The notes below the pieces were generated by a model. That model was not told where the DNA came from. It did no database searches and saw only the letters and a list, made by a program, of their open reading frames with translations. DNA of 6,415 bases. Origin: Calditrichota bacterium. GTDB lineage: Bacteria; Calditrichota; Calditrichia; RBG-13-44-9. The translations under genes were made by a program, and so were the position numbers. The stretch spans positions 1-6,415 of the forward strand of contig JAFGSO010000098.1 in NCBI GenBank assembly GCA_016934605.1, in the 5' to 3' direction. Within the stretch, counting starts at the first letter, position 1. Every line of letters starts with the position of its first letter. Shown here piece by piece: positions 1 through 5,850 of the stretch.

Positions 1-392
1 ATGCTGGTCGCACCCGCCTGTTTGCCCATGACATGAAACTCCCAGTCTTCACCCTGATGGGTTTCCACCTGAGCTTTTGTAGTATCTGCAATGCTCAGAT
101 CCAGACTGTGTTCGGGACCGTCTGGTGTTCCCACATCACCATCATCAGTCAGAAATTTTACGAATAACAAAGGCGTCTCTTCACCCTCCTTCACATCAAT
201 TTGTCCTTCCACCGTTCCGCCGATATATGAAACAATGGTGTCACCACTCTGAATAAGGTACAGCCCGATGGCTTCGAAGTGCCCTCCCTGATTATCTGCC
301 GACACCGGATTCTGATCCTCACTGCAGCCCGATACCAGCAGTAATCCGATAATAAAGATAAAAAAAATATGTAATATATGGTTCTTTGTCAT
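1..392 (-). CDS. Lipoprotein, 3' end beyond the window
   Basis: The reading frame is open from ATG at 392 down to base 1, so only the first 130 residues are visible. The N-terminus is a lipoprotein signal: a hydrophobic core at residues 6-20 and a lipobox V20-S21-G22-C23. Ser at +2 would favour the outer membrane under the Lol rule. After a linker starting SEDQNPV comes an acidic, beta-rich domain with a G-G-H-F-E-A-I-G stretch near residue 36 and F-L-T-D-D-G-D near residue 81. A second similar unit begins W-E-F-H-V-M-G-K near residue 118, so two related modules are possible. The start is supported by AAGGAG at 405-400, seven bases upstream. A Fur-type palindrome lies about 40 bases further up. 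From memory it resembles uncharacterised metal-associated lipoproteins of FCB bacteria; that is a weak recollection and no function is assigned. Confidence 0.75.
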   Translation of the reverse strand, partial: MTKNHILHIFFIFIIGLLLVSGCSEDQNPVSADNQGGHFEAIGLYLIQSGDTIVSYIGGTVEGQIDVKEGEETPLLFVKFLTDDGDVGTPDGPEHSLDLSIADTTKAQVETHQGEDWEFHVMGKQAGATS

Positions 393-432
393 GGTTTTGC
401 TCCTTATCATACTTCATCATTGTTCAAAACTG

Positions 433-447
433 ATAATGAATCATTAT
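433..447. promoter_or_regulatory. Fur-family-like operator (7-1-7 palindrome)
   Basis: ATAATGA, one base, TCATTAT forms a perfect 7-1-7 inverted repeat. This is the architecture of Fur/Zur/PerR boxes, and the half sites match the core of the classical Fur consensus (GATAATGA...TCATTATC); the sequence also has the preceding G at 432. It sits 41-55 bases upstream of the minus-strand lipoprotein start at 392, where it could overlap the promoter. Which metal (Fe, Zn, Mn) the regulator would sense cannot be read from the site. Confidence 0.5.
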
Positions 448-552
448 TGATTTTGAAAATAGTAAAATAATTCGATGATTATCCGGATTGAAAAGCCGAA
501 ACTTATCTGACTCCGGATATTCTTATATCAATAGTTGTCGTATTTTTCTGCG

Positions 553-834
553 TCAAGCTGAATAAGGAGGAGCTCTTTTGGCGTACTGCAGGTGTCTTTC
601 TGAATCTTTAAATACTGAAATTTCAGAATGACTTATATGTTGAAACCTGAAAATTGTTGAAAATTGACTCGCCAGAAAAAAAACAGTGTAAGCCAGTAAT
701 AATATCTGTACCAGGTGGGCCGGACAATCAGGATCGAACAGGGTATGAGGATGATCGTGCGAGAGTGGAATGCTGAAAAAGATTATCAGCAGAAGAGAGG
801 CCAGAAAAATATGTTGAACGTTTTTGACGACCAT
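553..834 (-). CDS. Small histidine-rich membrane or exported protein
   Basis: 93 residues. Residues 9-24 form a hydrophobic segment that could be a signal peptide or anchor. It is followed at once by a metal-binding-looking tract S-H-D-H-P-H (H26, H28, H30) and then D-C-P-A-H (C37, H40). A second hydrophobic segment spans about residues 41-56, and the tail is polar, ending K-R-A-P-P-Y-S-A. The plan of signal, HxHxH, CPxx, second hydrophobic stretch and a C-terminal R-[AG]-P-P resembles the small DUF2946-like proteins often found beside metal-uptake or TonB-receptor genes; this is by pattern, not a search. It precedes the lipoprotein gene on the same strand with a 160-base gap, so it may be co-regulated but is not tightly coupled. 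Only a weak ribosome site (GAGTG) precedes the ATG. Function unknown; a metal-related envelope role is inferred. Confidence 0.6.
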   Translation of the reverse strand: MVVKNVQHIFLASLLLIIFFSIPLSHDHPHTLFDPDCPAHLVQILLLAYTVFFLASQFSTIFRFQHISHSEISVFKDSERHLQYAKRAPPYSA

Positions 835-1061
835 GGTTTCACTCTATATTTCACTGTTTTGATTAAAAGAAAACTCGTTTGATACAAAAAAGTTGCATCC
901 GATTTGTTTTATTATACAATTACACGAATTAAATGATAATTATTACTCCTCTTTTATCTTATACTTATACCCTGTTCCCTTATACCATATACCTGCGCTT
1001 ATTACGAAGAGAATTTACTATTTATTCAGCAATTATTTACCAGATATGTTAAATTGGCATT
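835..1061. promoter_or_regulatory. Divergent intergenic region
   Basis: AT-rich spacer between the histidine-rich gene (leftward) and carbonic anhydrase (rightward). It must hold the promoters for both. A weak plus-strand candidate is TTGCAT at 893-898, 16 bases, TACAAT at 915-920; only the -10 is convincing. No Shine-Dalgarno is visible before the ATG at 1062. A partial Fur-type site lies at 934-948. Confidence 0.3.
934..948. promoter_or_regulatory. Partial Fur-type site
   Basis: TGATAAT at 934-940 matches the 7-1-7 Fur half site exactly. The second half, ATTACTC at 942-948, matches only its first four bases. It is about 100 bases upstream of the minus-strand start at 834 and 114 bases upstream of the carbonic anhydrase start. 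In an AT-rich spacer such half matches can arise by chance, so it is called mainly because a better site precedes the next gene of the same set. Confidence 0.25.
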
Positions 1062-1706
1062 ATGAAAAAAGGTATAAAATCTTTAAATAAAGCCCTGAAG
1101 GCACTCAAACAGTTGCACGCTGGGAATTACCGTTTTGTTTCTGATAGCAGACAAAATTCGCCGGCCGTGAACAGCAAGCGCCGGGCAGAACTGGTGCAGG
1201 GGCAAAAACCTTTTGCCGTTATCCTTGGATGTTCAGACTCGCGGGTATCACCGGAAATTGTGTTCGACCAGACTCTGGGTGATCTGTTTATCATCAGAGT
1301 AGCCGGAAATATTGTGACGCCAGTTGTCATGGGAAGTGTCGAATTTGCAGTGGAACAGTTTGATACCCGCCTGGTGGTTGTTCTGGGTCATACCCGGTGC
1401 GGAGCTGTGATGGCCACTCTGGAGGAACTTTACCTGCCGGCGGAAGATTGTTCCCCGAATCTCGGGTCTATCATTAGCCACATCCGGCCGTCCCTGGAAG
1501 ACCTTGTGGAGACTGAGTTGCGAAAGAATCCGGATGCTCTGATGAAGCACGCCGTCCACGCCAACATTCTTGCATCGGTAGAGCAACTTAAAAACGGATC
1601 ACAGTTGCTTGGACGTCTGGTCCGGGACGACGGTCTTCTGATTGGGGGTGCTCAATATTCCCTTGAAACTGGAAAAGTGAATTTCTTTGACGGCCCGGCT
1701 GGATAA
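1062..1706 (+). CDS. Beta-class carbonic anhydrase
   Basis: Catalyses reversible hydration of CO2 to bicarbonate in the cytoplasm; no signal peptide is present. At 214 residues it has the full length of the bacterial beta-CA family. The zinc ligands are visible as C57 and D59 in C-S-D-S-R and as H110 and C113 in G-H-T-R-C-G-A; D59-R61 is the family's catalytic dyad. Further family signatures are L-x-x-G-N-x-R-F near residues 18-25, R-V-A-G-N at 79-83 and the C-terminal G-G-x-Y-x-L-x-T-G-x-V. The ATG at 1062 is the only good start, but no Shine-Dalgarno precedes it. It is divergent from the histidine-rich/lipoprotein pair and followed by a 190-base gap, so it is probably monocistronic. The gene is visibly richer in GC than the flanking genes, which may reflect transfer or strong codon selection. 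Confidence 0.95.
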   Translation: MKKGIKSLNKALKALKQLHAGNYRFVSDSRQNSPAVNSKRRAELVQGQKPFAVILGCSDSRVSPEIVFDQTLGDLFIIRVAGNIVTPVVMGSVEFAVEQFDTRLVVVLGHTRCGAVMATLEELYLPAEDCSPNLGSIISHIRPSLEDLVETELRKNPDALMKHAVHANILASVEQLKNGSQLLGRLVRDDGLLIGGAQYSLETGKVNFFDGPAG

Positions 1707-1886
1707 AATAGAAAAAAGATGTTACCGATGAATTGGCAGAGAGCAGAGAGCAAAGCGCATAGAGTTTCTTTAAAATTGAGATTTTAAACCATGCGACATG
1801 CTATCTGCTCATCACTAGAATTTTCTTCTTAATCCACGCTATCTGAGTTAAATTACATTATTATCAAACTCATTGACCCGAACAGC

Positions 1887-1894
1887 GGGAGAGG
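1887..1894 (+). promoter_or_regulatory. Shine-Dalgarno deciding the 1897 start
   Basis: GGGAGAGG lies directly before ATG 1897. It favours this start over the in-frame TTG at 1873, which has no ribosome site. Confidence 0.6.
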
Positions 1895-1896
1895 AC

Positions 1897-2277
1897 ATGA
1901 AATCAATTCAAACTTATAAAGAAATGGCCGTCGATTTTCTGCAACTGGTGGTTGCAGGTGAAATCGAAGAAGCATACCAAAAATATATCGGACCAAATTT
2001 TCGGCATCATAATCCATATTTTAAAGGGGATGAGGAATCGCTGAAAACCGCCATGAAAGAGGATGCAAAAAACAATCCCAATAAAATCCTGGAAATACAG
2101 CGTACCATCCGAGAAGGAAATCTGGTGGTGGTTCACTCAAAAATCCGTCAGCATCCGGAAGATACCGCAGCAGCACTGGTACATATCTTCCGCTTCTCGG
2201 ATAACAAAATTGCCGAAGCATGGGACATCGGACAGGAACAGCCCGAGAATTCACCCAATCAGCATGGAATGTTCTGA
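1897..2277 (+). CDS. NTF2/SnoaL-like domain protein (COG4922 type)
   Basis: 126 residues, no signal peptide, so cytoplasmic. The pattern is that of the small cone-fold NTF2-like family annotated as SnoaL-like aldol-condensation enzymes. It has an N-terminal helix with F-L-Q-L-V-V-A-G-E-I-E-E-A-Y, then Y-I-G-P-N-F-R-H-H-N-P at about residues 29-39. A strand V-V-V-H-S-K-I-R is followed by H-I-F-R-F-S-D-N-K-I-A-E-A-W-D-I and the characteristic Q-x-x-P-E-x-x-x-N-x-x-x-M-F ending. The histidines at about 37-38 line the pocket in relatives. Real substrates for this family are mostly unknown; many members sit alone or beside oxidoreductases, and here no metabolic neighbour hints at a substrate. Fold assignment is firm, enzymatic activity unproven. 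Confidence 0.85.
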   Translation: MKSIQTYKEMAVDFLQLVVAGEIEEAYQKYIGPNFRHHNPYFKGDEESLKTAMKEDAKNNPNKILEIQRTIREGNLVVVHSKIRQHPEDTAAALVHIFRFSDNKIAEAWDIGQEQPENSPNQHGMF

Positions 2278-2463
2278 ACCTGTCAGTCATACCTTACCTA
2301 TAAATATTCTACACATCTTGTCCCGGCAAAAAACAGGAGTTTTCAAAATTACTATCATGCTGGATTGACATCACACTAAGAAAAAGTAACAAAACGATAT
2401 ATAAAAGAGTATATAATCGCTATACGGATGAAGGATCAATGATTAACCAAAAAAGGATTTTAT
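2278..2463 (+). promoter_or_regulatory. Intergenic region with possible promoter
   Basis: AT-rich spacer. TATAAT occurs at 2412-2417 but has no -35 at the right distance; TTGACA occurs at 2365-2370 but is 41 bases from it. A ribosome site AAGGA at 2453-2457 sits six bases before ATG 2464. No terminator hairpin was found after the upstream gene. Confidence 0.25.
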
Positions 2464-3390
2464 ATGATTCCATTAAAAATATTTAAGCCGCTGGTAACTC
2501 TGGTGTTAGTGCTGCTGTTTTTCTCTGCGGGTGAAACCCATCCGGGATACGGAATAGTATCAGACGGGAAAGGCAAAATATACTTCACAGATATCGGTCG
2601 GGAAACCATCTGGAAAATGGATAATAACAATATCATATCAACCGTGACCACCGGAAAATGGACACATCAGCTTTTCCTGGATTCTCAAAATAATCTGTAT
2701 TTTACCGACGAAGAATCCACAGATAATCAAAATGGTTATAGTTTCTGGAAGATTTCTGAAACCGGTACTTTAACCCAACTCATACCGCCCAGAACCAGAG
2801 ATAATTTTCCGAGTGATATTTTTGTGATGGGTGACAATGGCACTCTGTATGTCGCTAACAACACAACGGTCTTTCAATCAACAGATGACAATCATTTTTA
2901 TCCCCTCTCCCTGGCAGATAAAAACCAGCCGCTGGAAAAGGCAAAATTCAACAGCATATACTCTATGACCATGGGTCGGGATAATTCCATTTATCTGATT
3001 GATCGGGATAAACTGAAAAGAATCCGAAACGGAATGGTAGAGACTATCGCAGCAGACCTGATTGAAGAAAATCCCTCGAACCTCCCCATAAAGAACGCCC
3101 CCAACATACATTCCATTAACCGGCTGTTTGGTCTCGCCCTGGATCCGGATGGAAATATTTATGCCTGCTACTTCGGAAACCGACAGGTACTTAAAATATC
3201 AAATAAAAGGGAATTAAGTATATTTTATCAATCAGAAAATCCCTGGTCACCGGTGGGAGTGGTTTTTGATGACAGGGGTCTGATTGTTAAGGAGCACGGT
3301 TTTACAGAAAAACAGGGATGGATTGGTCCTCGAATAATTCTCCTCAGAGAAGATGGTGAAAAAGAGATTCTTGCAGAGATAATGCAATAA
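2464..3390 (+). CDS. Secreted NHL/SMP-30-like beta-propeller protein
   Basis: 308 residues. A signal peptide is clear: K5 and K8, hydrophobic core 9-20, probable cleavage after S21-A22-G23. The mature part is built of about six repeats of the NHL/gluconolactonase type. Each contains a G-[IL]-x-x-D-x-x-G-[KN]-[IL]-Y-x-x-[DN] strand pair followed by a hydrophobic K-I/K-M strand. Blades can be read near residues 30-61, 68-107, 117-145, 165-195, 222-255 and 265-300; the clearest are G-K-I-Y-F-T-D at 37-43, N-N-L-Y-F-T-D at 76-82 and L-D-P-D-G-N-I-Y in the fifth. Such propellers act as binding scaffolds or as lactonases and lyases. I see no secure catalytic set, so no activity is assigned. It lies convergent with the Ntn-hydrolase gene, 159 bases apart. 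Confidence 0.8.
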   Translation: MIPLKIFKPLVTLVLVLLFFSAGETHPGYGIVSDGKGKIYFTDIGRETIWKMDNNNIISTVTTGKWTHQLFLDSQNNLYFTDEESTDNQNGYSFWKISETGTLTQLIPPRTRDNFPSDIFVMGDNGTLYVANNTTVFQSTDDNHFYPLSLADKNQPLEKAKFNSIYSMTMGRDNSIYLIDRDKLKRIRNGMVETIAADLIEENPSNLPIKNAPNIHSINRLFGLALDPDGNIYACYFGNRQVLKISNKRELSIFYQSENPWSPVGVVFDDRGLIVKEHGFTEKQGWIGPRIILLREDGEKEILAEIMQ

Positions 3391-3473
3391 TCTCCAGTTG
3401 CTGATTTAGATATATTGCCGTCTAGTTCAGAATTAACTGTTTATTCGGTAAAATACATCTGTGGATGTGCAGT

Positions 3474-3496
3474 GTTAAGAGCTCTATAAACTTAAC
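3474..3496. terminator. Weak hairpin between convergent genes
   Basis: GTTAAG at 3474-3479 pairs with CTTAAC at 3491-3496 around an 11-base loop and is followed by TTTGAATATTTT on the plus strand. It is the best terminator candidate in the 159-base convergent spacer, but the stem is short and AT-rich. Confidence 0.2.
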
Positions 3497-3549
3497 TTTG
3501 AATATTTTAGATATCAGATTTATAAATAAAATTTTACCTGTTATTTCTG

Positions 3550-4575
3550 TTAATAAATTTCCAATGTAAATTCATGAACCTCGCTGTATTTTCTTCCCAT
3601 GGAAATATGAAATTCACCATCAGTCATACCATAGACGGTAGACCACATGGTATTTGATTGAGAGGTGGCTTCCAAAATATCCATTGCTTCATTAAAGGAT
3701 ATAGTGCCGGATTTTTCTTCTAAACTTTGATAAGCGGTTCTATATCGCCAGCAGGGAGCATTGGTGGGGACACCTGATCCATAAATAATAAAATTGGTGC
3801 ATACCTGCCAGGATTCATCGTTCTGTATAAGCCTGATCCGACTATCCAAAAATTCCATGATAACTGAATGACCGGATTTATCGGCAATGAGATAATGGAC
3901 CTGAGGATAATCCATGGAAACATTATATTGCCTGATCAGTTTTTCAGCTTCCTCCACATCATCAGCATAATCCAGTACCAGGCGAACAACATCAAGTGTA
4001 TAAATCGTTCTTTTATTAGGTTCGTAAGGCAACACCGAATTCGGAACTGCCATGATTCCAATTGCCACTCCCTTCTCATTGACACCATCAAAGGGGTAGA
4101 AAGGTGCGGCTAAGAGTTGGCGTCGGTTCTCCGGTGCATCGGGCAAGTTATTGGTATCATATCCCAGGTACTGTATATCCACCATGGATACTGAACGATA
4201 TCCGTACGGCGGATGGGTATACAGGAGCAAAGCAGGCCGGTGGATCCAGTCAAAATTTCGGCCGAAAAATGCAGTACCATTCATTCCAAATGCAGAAAAA
4301 CAGGTACATGCCCACTTGATTTCTTCAGATGTAAAAGATTTTGATACAAACGATGGACGGTAGCCTGTCTCAAGATAATCAGAAAATCCATAATCTCCGT
4401 AGTATTTCATCACATAAAGCGGATAATTATCAACTTTTTTCAGGCCGGCGAGTGTGAAATCCTGTAATTCTTCAGCTGAAGAAAACTGCGCAGGATCTGT
4501 ATCACAGCTTAAACTGGCAAAAACCAGAAATACAGATAGCAGACTAAAAAAGCTGTTGTTTCTTTTGTTAAACAT
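3550..4575 (-). CDS. Exported Ntn-hydrolase, choloylglycine hydrolase/acyltransferase type
   Basis: 341 residues from ATG 4575. An in-frame GTG at 4584 is rejected as the start because it lies inside the ribosome site. The N-terminus is a signal peptide (K4, R5, hydrophobic 9-22) ending L-S-C24-D, a relaxed lipobox, so a lipoprotein is likely; Asp at +2 could hold it at the inner membrane. The catalytic core starts at A-C90-T-C92-F, with C90 the likely nucleophile. R106 and D109 in R-N-F-D-W lie 16 and 19 residues later, the same spacing as Cys2, Arg18 and Asp21 of bile salt hydrolases. Further matches are F-D-G-V-N166-E-K-G, Y-L-I-A-D-K-S-G near 229-235, C-T-N261-F, W-R-Y-R near 277 and the terminal M-G-R-K-Y...F-T-L. 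The family cleaves linear amides such as bile salts, penicillin V or acyl-homoserine lactones; the substrate here is unknown. In active members the nucleophile is freed by removal of the preceding peptide, here about 66 residues after the lipobox. Confidence 0.85.
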   Translation of the reverse strand: MFNKRNNSFFSLLSVFLVFASLSCDTDPAQFSSAEELQDFTLAGLKKVDNYPLYVMKYYGDYGFSDYLETGYRPSFVSKSFTSEEIKWACTCFSAFGMNGTAFFGRNFDWIHRPALLLYTHPPYGYRSVSMVDIQYLGYDTNNLPDAPENRRQLLAAPFYPFDGVNEKGVAIGIMAVPNSVLPYEPNKRTIYTLDVVRLVLDYADDVEEAEKLIRQYNVSMDYPQVHYLIADKSGHSVIMEFLDSRIRLIQNDESWQVCTNFIIYGSGVPTNAPCWRYRTAYQSLEEKSGTISFNEAMDILEATSQSNTMWSTVYGMTDGEFHISMGRKYSEVHEFTLEIY

Positions 4576-4581
4576 TGCATT

Positions 4582-4587
4582 CACCTC
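4582..4587 (-). promoter_or_regulatory. Shine-Dalgarno deciding the 4575 start
   Basis: On the minus strand GAGGTG lies six bases before ATG 4575. The upstream in-frame GTG (4584-4582) is part of this site, so it cannot plausibly be the start. Confidence 0.6.
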
Positions 4588-4855
4588 AATTAAATTTATC
4601 TGAATAGAAATTTTTCCGGCCTTATCTGATATAACCAGTTCGGACTAAAATAGTTACAAAATAATAAATTTTCTTTACGGTTTTTTCATTTTTACTGGTT
4701 TTTATTTAATTTAACGGTCTTTATCATGAAACAGACCTTCCTGACATATTGGGGATAAATATTTTGTGATTTTGGGGTGTTATCTATGGATTATGTGATG
4801 TATACAGTATATATTTATACTTAAAAAATATCTTATTTAGGATAAAGAGCAAATC
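4588..4855. other. AT-rich divergent spacer, no gene seen
   Basis: Spacer between the minus-strand Ntn-hydrolase and the plus-strand small protein. It is very AT-rich, with alternating TA tracts around 4800-4822, and should contain both promoters. On the minus strand TTGTAA followed about 19 bases later by TTATAT (plus coordinates roughly 4633-4663) is a loose promoter match. No open frame with a ribosome site, RNA gene or convincing operator was found. Confidence 0.4.
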
Positions 4856-4893
4856 AGGAGGAACTCATCATTAAAAAATTTGAAAAATTGTAA
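4856..4893 (+). other. Possible leader mini-ORF with ATT start
   Basis: A near-perfect Shine-Dalgarno AGGAGG at 4856-4861 is followed, eight bases later, not by ATG but by ATT AAA AAA TTT GAA AAA TTG TAA (4870-4893), a seven-codon frame. Its TAA overlaps the start of the ribosome site AAGGAGA of the 63-residue protein downstream. It could be a translated leader coupled to the next gene with the rare start AUU, as known for infC, or a decayed ATG. It could also be a chance duplicate ribosome site. No peptide evidence exists. Confidence 0.25.
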
Positions 4894-4905
4894 GGAGAAT
4901 TTATT

Positions 4906-5097
4906 ATGGCAGAAGAAAGCTGTGCGGACTGCCCGTTCAGGGCAAAGTATGATAATAATCCCCGATCTTTTCTGGGAAAACTGTGGCGCTGGCATGCAAA
5001 CTGGTGTCCCGGCTGGAAAAAATATATGACTTCACTGCCGGATGAGGAACGAACCGGGATTGCCAAAAAATATAACATGAAAAAATATTTAGCGTAA
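4906..5097 (+). CDS. Small Cys/His protein, possible zinc site
   Basis: 63 residues with a strong ribosome site, AAGGAGA at 4892-4898, seven bases before ATG. The protein is basic and rich in Trp and Lys, with no signal peptide or membrane segment. Two cysteines near the N-terminus, C6-x2-C9, are followed by H30-x3-C34; together they could make a C-C-H-C zinc or other metal site. The centre reads L-W-R-W-H-x-x-W-C-P-G-W-K-x-Y, and a short helix with D-E-E-R and a lysine-rich tail K-K-Y-N-M-K-K-Y follow. From memory, small anaerobe and archaeal hypothetical proteins carry a similar R-W-H...C-P-G-W-K core, but I cannot name a family. The coding signal is good: clear Shine-Dalgarno, no overlap, motif-like cysteine spacing. 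Function unknown; nucleic-acid binding or an electron-transfer or metal-handling role are guesses. Confidence 0.75.
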   Translation: MAEESCADCPFRAKYDNNPRSFLGKLWRWHANWCPGWKKYMTSLPDEERTGIAKKYNMKKYLA

Positions 5098-5121
5098 ATA
5101 ATCGCCCGGTTGAACAGGCGT

Positions 5122-5152
5122 CCGACCGGCCTATCACCGGCCAATCGGTTTT
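5122..5152 (+). terminator. Possible rho-independent terminator
   Basis: CCGA (5122-5125) pairs with TCGG (5145-5148), and GGCC (5128-5131) pairs with GGCC (5139-5142). A two-by-two mismatch separates the two stem parts and the loop is seven bases; TTTT follows at 5149-5152. It lies about 25 bases after the stop of the small protein gene, at the edge of the transposase remnant. Confidence 0.35.
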
Positions 5153-5531
5153 GGGTTGACGAATCTCGGGTGGACGGCCCGGGAGATTACCTTAAAATAC
5201 CAAGAGTTATGGCAGGTTGAGCAGGTATTCCGGCAGACGAAATCCCTCCTGGAGACCCGCCCATTTTTCATCAGAGAGATCAGCGTATTCGGGGGCAGGT
5301 GTTTTGTAGTTTCCCGGCGCTGGTGTTACGAAAAGAGTTGGACCATAGTTTGGAGCAGCACGGCTATGAGTATGAATGGGCCGAGATCAAACAAGACTTG
5401 TCCGCGTTGCAGGAAACGGTTTTAGAAGAGAATGGAAAAAAATGGTAATTCGCAGTGAATGTCAGTGAGTGTGCAGTCAGGTCTTTGGTGCCGTGGGGGT
5501 AGCACTTCCACCAACCATCCGGGAAATATAA
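5150..5531 (+). pseudogene. Transposase remnant, IS4 superfamily (IS1634-like)
   Basis: Only the C-terminal part of a DDE transposase survives, broken by three lesions. Frame one (from 5156) reads T-N-L-G-W-T-A-R-E-I and then K-Y-Q-E-L-W-Q-V-E-Q-V-F-R-Q-T-K-S-L-L-E-T-R. This is the Y-(2)-[RL]-(3)-E-(6)-K signature that carries the catalytic Glu. A one-base loss near 5261 moves the frame, which resumes as I-F-H-Q-R-D-Q-R-I-R-G and then V-F-C-S-F-P-A-L-V-L-R-K-E-L. A second one-base loss near 5445 is followed by V-I-R-S-E-C-Q, an in-frame TGA at 5466, and V-F-G-A-V-G-V-A-L-P-P-T-I-R-E-I before TAA at 5529. The catalytic Asp residues and the 5' end are gone. The same frame later reads N-V-V-P-R (5562-5576), so the element may run to about 5590. 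No terminal inverted repeats or target duplications were found. Confidence 0.8.
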
Positions 5532-5589
5532 ATAAAATGACGAACAGGTAACCACACAAAAAATGTAGTGCCAAGAAAAAAAGTACATG

Positions 5590-5850
5590 GTCTAAGTATA
5601 TGTTTTTATTGAATTGAAATTTGGCAACTGTTAAACTTCGGTCATATTTACCACTGAGACATCCGGATTGCCAGGCGGAGTAAGACATTCCCGGTACAGC
5701 AACATGCAGATTTATAACTGTCTCTCTGATAACAATCAATCTGACTTCGGTGGAACCATCCATTCTGATTTCAGTGATCTGCAGCAGGACCGCAGCACTT
5801 TCCGGAACAATGAATCTGTCGATTGAAACAGAGTCAGGATCAGGGAGCAT
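5590..5850 (-). pseudogene. Decayed fragment resembling a T9SS-type sorting domain
   Basis: The minus frame from ATG 5850 has no ribosome site and no N-terminal secretion signal, yet its first 90 residues look protein-like. They read L-P-D-P-D-S-V-S-I-D-R-F-I-V-P-E-S, then V-L-L-Q-I-T-E-I, R-E-T-V-I-N-L, Y-S-A-W-Q-S-G, L-S-G-K-Y, and F-Q-F-N-K-N-I-Y-L. This follows the order of C-terminal type IX sorting domains: a Y-P-N-P-F-N-P-x-T-x-I-x-F-x-[LV]-P-E opening, V-x-L-x-I-Y-D, G-R-E-V-x-x-L, Y-S-V-x-W, S-G-V-Y-x-Y-R-L, and a terminal K-K-x-x-L. Key glycines and tyrosines are missing, so it is degenerate. Beyond about 5590 the frame is only antisense to the transposase remnant. The body of the parent protein is absent. 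Alternative: a chance open frame. Confidence 0.35.

Noticed and set aside
893..1090. 65-residue frame upstream of carbonic anhydrase, starting TTG
   Set aside because: No ribosome site, composition typical of translated AT-rich spacer, and it overlaps the certain carbonic anhydrase start.
1248..1586. 112-residue minus-strand frame inside carbonic anhydrase
   Set aside because: Antisense to a gene with all catalytic motifs; no motif or ribosome site of its own.
2063..2368. 101-residue plus-strand frame overlapping the NTF2-like gene
   Set aside because: A shifted-frame shadow of the real gene extended into the spacer.
2365..2417. TTGACA and TATAAT as a sigma-70 promoter
   Set aside because: The hexamers are 41 bases apart, far from the usual 16-18.
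3455..3468. Hairpin ACATC-loop-GATGT as a terminator
   Set aside because: Five-base stem with no T-run on either side.
4104..4363. Two plus-strand frames of about 70 residues
   Set aside because: Antisense to the conserved core of the Ntn-hydrolase, which has its catalytic residues in the minus frame.
4854..5144. 96-residue minus-strand frame over the small Cys/His protein
   Set aside because: The plus-strand gene has a strong ribosome site and motif-like cysteines; the minus frame has neither.
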